From: SIG565 sp045646145
Lineage (GTDB): Bacteria > Bacillota > Clostridia > Oscillospirales > Acutalibacteraceae
Direction of reading: 5' to 3'
DNA: 27,197 bases
Assembly (NCBI GenBank): GCA_045646145.1
Contig: JAZRKE010000068.1
Coordinates: forward strand, 1 to 27,197
Shown here: in pieces, positions 23,899 through 27,197 of the stretch
Layout: every line of letters begins with the position of its first letter
How positions within the stretch are numbered: position 1 is the first letter of the stretch
Translations under genes and position numbers: made by a program
Notes under the pieces: model-generated
The model's database searches: none
What the model was told of the DNA's origin: nothing
Seen by the model: the letters and a program-made list of their open reading frames with translations, nothing else

Positions 23899-23925
23899 GC
23901 GAGACTTCCCTTAGAGAAGTCTCGC
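23899..23925 (-). terminator. Terminator of the D,D-carboxypeptidase gene
   Basis: GCGAGACTTC and GAAGTCTCGC form a perfect 10-bp stem with a 7-nt loop. On the minus strand AGTTTTATT follows. It lies 12 bases after the stop at 23938. Confidence 0.85.
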
Positions 23926-23937
23926 AATTTCGCATTT

Positions 23938-25257
23938 TTATTTTTTATCCATCGGTATATATTTTACTTTTCGGTGGTTCTTTTTGCCTGAGTTGAGTTT
24001 AATTATCATACCGATATAGACCAGTATTGCTAAAATTATTACCGCTAAAACTATTTTAAATGCAGTGGATGCAAATATGTTTTTTAAAATTCTCACCGCA
24101 ACCAGTATAAAACTTGAGTTAACCGTTTCGCCCGCAACTAAATTTACGGTACCTATTTTTTCTTCCGAGTAAATTACATCGGCAGTGCCGAGCAGAGTGC
24201 CTGCCGTTACAGGTGCATCAATCTTTTGGGAGAACAGGTTGGGCTTGATAGTAACGGTTGAGGTGTCGGCGTTTTTAGGAAATATCTGCGCGAGATTTTT
24301 TTCAGCATAAAGCGGAATATGGTCGGTATCTAAGGAGAGCTCAACCTCAATTTCGGTAATTGGCTTTGTAGTGTCGAGAATTGATTTATATTCGAAATTG
24401 TTAAAAGCCCATCGGTATAGACTTCGGCTATCTATAAACTCGTGGCGTCTGCCGTCGGCGTTATCGCAGCCCATTATCACGCATAAATAATTATATCCGC
24501 CGTAACTTGCCGTGCTTACAACACATCTGCCAGCTTCTGTAGTGAATCCTGTTTTAACACCGCTTGCATATTGATAGTAATAATTAGTAGTAGGATTAAT
24601 CAGGTAGTTTGTGGTTGAATAGTGGCGTTCGCCCGACATATTTGTGGCGGGTAGGGTGTAGCGCACAGTGCTAGTAACCTCTTTAAAAATATCATACTGA
24701 AGAGCGTATTTAGTAAGTGTTAAAATGTCGTTACCTGTAGTGTAGGTTTCTTCGTCATGGAGTCCCACAGGGTTACCAAAGTGGGATGATGTCATACCTA
24801 TTTCTTTAGCCTTTTCATTCATAAGTGCCACAAAGCCATCGGTACTGCCGCCATAGTGGTGTGCAATAGCATATGCAACATCACCGCCCGAGGACACAAG
24901 CAAACAGTAAAGAGCTTGTCTAGCTGTTATCTGTTCACCGATTTTAAGACCGATTACCACCGAGCCTGTGCCTAAAATTTCGTTATTGGCTTGTTTTGTG
25001 TAGGTGAGGATTTCACTGTCTAAATCGGGTGTGTTTTCTATCAGTACCATCGCCGCGAGCATCTTGGTAAGAGAAGCCGGATAAACTAAAGTATCGGCAT
25101 TTTGCGAATAAAGAATATCGCCTGTATCAAGACTGTAAAGTATAGCAGTTTTAGCGTTCAGCGTAAATCCGTTTATCTGATATGCATAAACCGGACAAGA
25201 AAGTATTGAAATTATCAAAATAAATGATAAAATGTAAATGGATAGTTTTTTTAACAT
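23938..25257 (-). CDS. D-alanyl-D-alanine carboxypeptidase (S11 family, DacF/PBP5-like)
   Basis: This penicillin-binding protein trims the terminal D-Ala from peptidoglycan stem peptides outside the membrane. The 439-residue protein has a signal peptide (1-25, ending PVYA), then the S11 catalytic domain. The SxxK motif is SLTK (62-65) and the KTG motif lies in SGVKTGF (Lys235). The second motif reads SSGGD (122-126), where S11 enzymes normally have S-x-N, so the Asn is replaced by Gly125. A PBP5_C-like beta domain follows (about 285-380). A C-terminal helix (about 398-420) with a basic tail anchors it, instead of the amphipathic helix of PBP5. The ATG at 25257 follows GGGGT. It is monocistronic and divergent from the next gene. 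Confidence 0.92.
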   Translation of the reverse strand: MLKKLSIYILSFILIISILSCPVYAYQINGFTLNAKTAILYSLDTGDILYSQNADTLVYPASLTKMLAAMVLIENTPDLDSEILTYTKQANNEILGTGSVVIGLKIGEQITARQALYCLLVSSGGDVAYAIAHHYGGSTDGFVALMNEKAKEIGMTSSHFGNPVGLHDEETYTTGNDILTLTKYALQYDIFKEVTSTVRYTLPATNMSGERHYSTTNYLINPTTNYYYQYASGVKTGFTTEAGRCVVSTASYGGYNYLCVIMGCDNADGRRHEFIDSRSLYRWAFNNFEYKSILDTTKPITEIEVELSLDTDHIPLYAEKNLAQIFPKNADTSTVTIKPNLFSQKIDAPVTAGTLLGTADVIYSEEKIGTVNLVAGETVNSSFILVAVRILKNIFASTAFKIVLAVIILAILVYIGMIIKLNSGKKNHRKVKYIPMDKK

Positions 25258-25346
25258 AATTTTACCCCGAAATATTTAATATAATATAAGTATACATTAC
25301 TTAGTTCGAAAAATAAAGAGAAAAACAAAATTTGAGGTGAATTTTT

Positions 25347-26033
25347 TTGGTTTATATAACAGGCGATATGCATGGAGCCGAAGAGCGTCTTTACGATAAG
25401 GAATGGAGAAAACTAAAAAAGGGTGATACATTAATCGTGTGCGGTGATTTTGGTTACCTATGGTCAGGCGGCAAACAGGAGAGAGAATATATTAAATATT
25501 TAGGAACGCGTAAGTTTACGGTTGCCTTTTTAGAAGGCACCCATGATAATCTCGATAGAATCAACGCCTGTCGAACAACCTTCTGGAAGGGGGGTATGGT
25601 CCACCGAATAAGCGGTAATCTGGTGCATTTAATGCGGGGGCAGATATTTGATATCGAGAAATTCAAAATATTCACTTTTGGCGGAGGAGAAAGTAACGAT
25701 AAGGATATGCGTTTGCCACACAACCTTTGGTGGCGTGAAGAAATGCCGACACCGCTTGAGATGAGTGATGCGGCAAAGCAATTGGATGAGCTTAATTGCT
25801 CAGTGGATTATGTTCTTACCCACGAGCCGCCCTCATTAGTTAAAAGTGCAATGCTCTTAAGGCGGAGTCTGCCCGAAAGCATTAATAAACTGAACGGCTT
25901 TTTTGAGGAAATTGATGAAGCCTGTTCGTATAAACATTGGTTTTTCGGGTCAATGCATGAGGACCGTCTTGTAACACCCAAGCACACCTGTGTTTTTGAA
26001 AAAATATTACCAATTAACTACACAGAAATTTAA
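25347..26033 (+). CDS. Calcineurin-like metallophosphoesterase with altered metal-site motifs
   Basis: The 228-residue protein belongs to a small metallophosphoesterase family of Firmicutes. Recognisable pieces are ITGDMHG (4-10, motif I), CGDFGYLW (32-39, motif II), LEGTHDNLDRIN (62-73, motif III), FTFGGGES (109-116), LPHNLWWREEMPT (123-135), LTHEPP (157-162, motif IV) and WFFGSMHEDR (198-207, motif V). Motif III normally reads GNHE/D and motif V GHxH. Here Asn is Thr65 and the first His is Ser202, so two usual metal-centre or catalytic residues are changed. It may be a weak or inactive enzyme. The start is TTG 25347, seven bases after GAGGTG. No other start fits the conserved N-terminus. 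Its 3' end is directly followed by the promoter of the pseudokinase gene. Confidence 0.82.
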   Translation: MVYITGDMHGAEERLYDKEWRKLKKGDTLIVCGDFGYLWSGGKQEREYIKYLGTRKFTVAFLEGTHDNLDRINACRTTFWKGGMVHRISGNLVHLMRGQIFDIEKFKIFTFGGGESNDKDMRLPHNLWWREEMPTPLEMSDAAKQLDELNCSVDYVLTHEPPSLVKSAMLLRRSLPESINKLNGFFEEIDEACSYKHWFFGSMHEDRLVTPKHTCVFEKILPINYTEI

Positions 26034-26036
26034 AAC

Positions 26037-26065
26037 TGTACATTTACTCATTTTTATGTTATAAT
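26037..26065 (+). promoter_or_regulatory. Promoter of the pseudokinase gene
   Basis: TGTACA (26037-26042) and TATAAT (26060-26065) are 17 bp apart on the plus strand. It begins three bases after the metallophosphoesterase stop codon; the next start codon is at 26110. Confidence 0.6.
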
Positions 26066-26109
26066 TAAAAAAGTTTCTCATTAAATAATCCAATTTTTCG
26101 GAGGTATTT

Positions 26110-27197
26110 ATGCTTAACACAGAAAGATTATGCGCCGGATGTATGAACGATAACGGCGGAGAGAAGGTTTGTTCAATCTGCGGTTATGATTCTAAAACAC
26201 AGAACGCAGCAGAATTTTTACCAACACGTTATTGGTTGAAAGAACGTTATTTAATCGGTAAAGTAATCGAATCAAACGGTGAGGGTGTTACTTATATCGG
26301 TTGGGATAATAAGGAGGACCAGATAGTAAATGTTCGGGAATATTTTCCCGAGTCCGCCTGTATTCGGAACAGCGATATGACGGTTAAAATCAAAGATTCA
26401 AGTGAATTTGTTTTCAATGAAGGACTTATGAATTTCTTAGACCTTCATAAAAAACTTGCCGACCTCGGCGATTTACCAGCTTTACCGGTGGGTGTTGAGG
26501 TTTTTGAGGGGAACGGAACGGCATATAGTGTTACGAAATCTGTTTCGGGAATAACCCTTCGTGAATTTTTAATAAGAAACGGCGGAAGTCTTAGCTGGGA
26601 ACAGGCAAGACCTCTGTTTCTGCCAATTTTAACCACTGTTCAGGCTATGCATTCTAAGGAAGTTCTGCACCGTGGAATATCTCCCGAAACTATAATTGTT
26701 GGTAGGGATGGAAAGTTGAGGCTCACCGGAATTTGTGTAAGGGATGCAAGAATGTCTAAAAGCGGACTTCCCGTTCAACTTTTCCCGGGCTTTTCTGCAA
26801 CTGAGCAATATGGATTTGATTTAGAGTTAAGGGATGGTAAGTATACCGATGTATATTCCCTTGCGGCTACTCTTTTCCGTGTGCTTATGGGGGCAGCCCC
26901 AACCGAAGCAAGTGAGCGTGTTGCCCATGATAATCTTCAGATTCCTGCCCGCTTCACCGAAATTCTGCCGAAATATGTTCTGTCCGCTTTGGCTAACGGT
27001 CTGCAGATTATGCCGCAAAACAGAATTCAGGATATTGAAGCCTTCCGCTTAGCGCTCACACCTGTAGCGGCTGACACCACAATAGCCTTTAAAACTCCTG
27101 AAAAAGCACCTCAAAAAACGGTTAAAGCCTCTAAAAATGCTTCATCACAAAAGCCACAGAAAAACAATTCGGCTAAAAAATATGCAGTTATTTCTTC
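26110..27197 (+). CDS. Zinc-ribbon protein-kinase-fold protein lacking catalytic residues (pseudokinase), partial
   Basis: The frame opens with ATG 26110 after GGAGGT and stays open to the window edge (362 complete codons), so the C-terminus is missing. A zinc ribbon comes first (Cys8, Cys11, Cys21, Cys24). Residues 39-315 match the clostridial family of Ser/Thr kinase-like proteins: RYLIGKVI, REYFPESACIR, GITLREFL, LSWEQA, MHSKEVLHRGISPETIIV, GFSATEQYG, YTDVYSLAATLFRVLMG. All three catalytic residues differ: the VAIK lysine is Arg76, the HRD aspartate is Gly189, and the DFG stretch reads LTG (205-207). The glycine loop is also weak (ESNGEGVTY). After residue 320 a Lys/Ala/Pro/Ser-rich linker begins, and the last visible residues (KKYAVISS) suggest a membrane helix starting. 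It is probably a binding or signalling pseudokinase, not an enzyme. Confidence 0.82.
   Translation, partial: MLNTERLCAGCMNDNGGEKVCSICGYDSKTQNAAEFLPTRYWLKERYLIGKVIESNGEGVTYIGWDNKEDQIVNVREYFPESACIRNSDMTVKIKDSSEFVFNEGLMNFLDLHKKLADLGDLPALPVGVEVFEGNGTAYSVTKSVSGITLREFLIRNGGSLSWEQARPLFLPILTTVQAMHSKEVLHRGISPETIIVGRDGKLRLTGICVRDARMSKSGLPVQLFPGFSATEQYGFDLELRDGKYTDVYSLAATLFRVLMGAAPTEASERVAHDNLQIPARFTEILPKYVLSALANGLQIMPQNRIQDIEAFRLALTPVAADTTIAFKTPEKAPQKTVKASKNASSQKPQKNNSAKKYAVIS

Overview
The window looks like chromosomal DNA of an anaerobic, low-to-mid GC Firmicute of class Clostridia, probably a gut-type Oscillospirales/Ruminococcaceae-like lineage. This is inferred from gene content and style: a complete Rnf complex, a Na+-pumping decarboxylase subunit, pyruvate formate-lyase, consensus sigma-A promoters, strong Shine-Dalgarno sites, and hairpin-rich intergenic repeats. 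No rRNA, tRNA, CRISPR array or intact insertion sequence was seen.

Layout. (1) Bases 1-1630, minus strand: an OadB-type Na+-translocating decarboxylase beta subunit followed by a 41-residue OadG-like membrane subunit. The transcript starts at a strong promoter and its leader folds as a yybP-ykoY (Mn2+) riboswitch with a terminator. (2) 1679-3942, plus strand: a visibly AT-rich island of three orphan membrane-protein genes separated by degenerate hairpin repeats; the third gene carries two 1-nt frameshifts. (3) 4011-9142, minus: the rnfCDGEAB operon with its own promoter and terminator. (4) 9160-11667, minus: a phosphoglucosamine mutase carrying an N-terminal XRE-type helix-turn-helix domain, then a HAD phosphatase gene. 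(5) 11683-14878, minus: a pyruvate formate-lyase operon in which the glycyl-radical domain is a separate 80-residue gene between the catalytic subunit and the activase. (6) 14934-18301, minus: a PAP2 phosphatase and a fused ABC-ATPase/FtsX permease. (7) 18403-20458, plus: a NAD+-dependent DNA ligase. (8) 20521-23631: an unknown gene divergent from a coupled glycosylphosphotransferase/nucleotidyltransferase pair for surface polysaccharide. (9) 23725-23878: an intergenic array of mini-hairpins built on AGTGATATT. (10) 23899-27197: a D,D-carboxypeptidase (minus), a metallophosphatase-like gene (plus) and, running off the right edge, a zinc-ribbon pseudokinase.

Together the genes describe an anaerobe that ferments pyruvate through formate, couples ferredoxin:NAD+ redox to an ion gradient through Rnf, and probably uses Na+ as a coupling ion. 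Envelope genes (glmM, glycosylphosphotransferase, PAP2, carboxypeptidase) make up most of the rest. The points most worth a second look are the Mn2+ riboswitch in front of oadB, the split pyruvate formate-lyase, the HTH-GlmM fusion, the pseudokinase lacking all three catalytic residues, and the mini-hairpin array.
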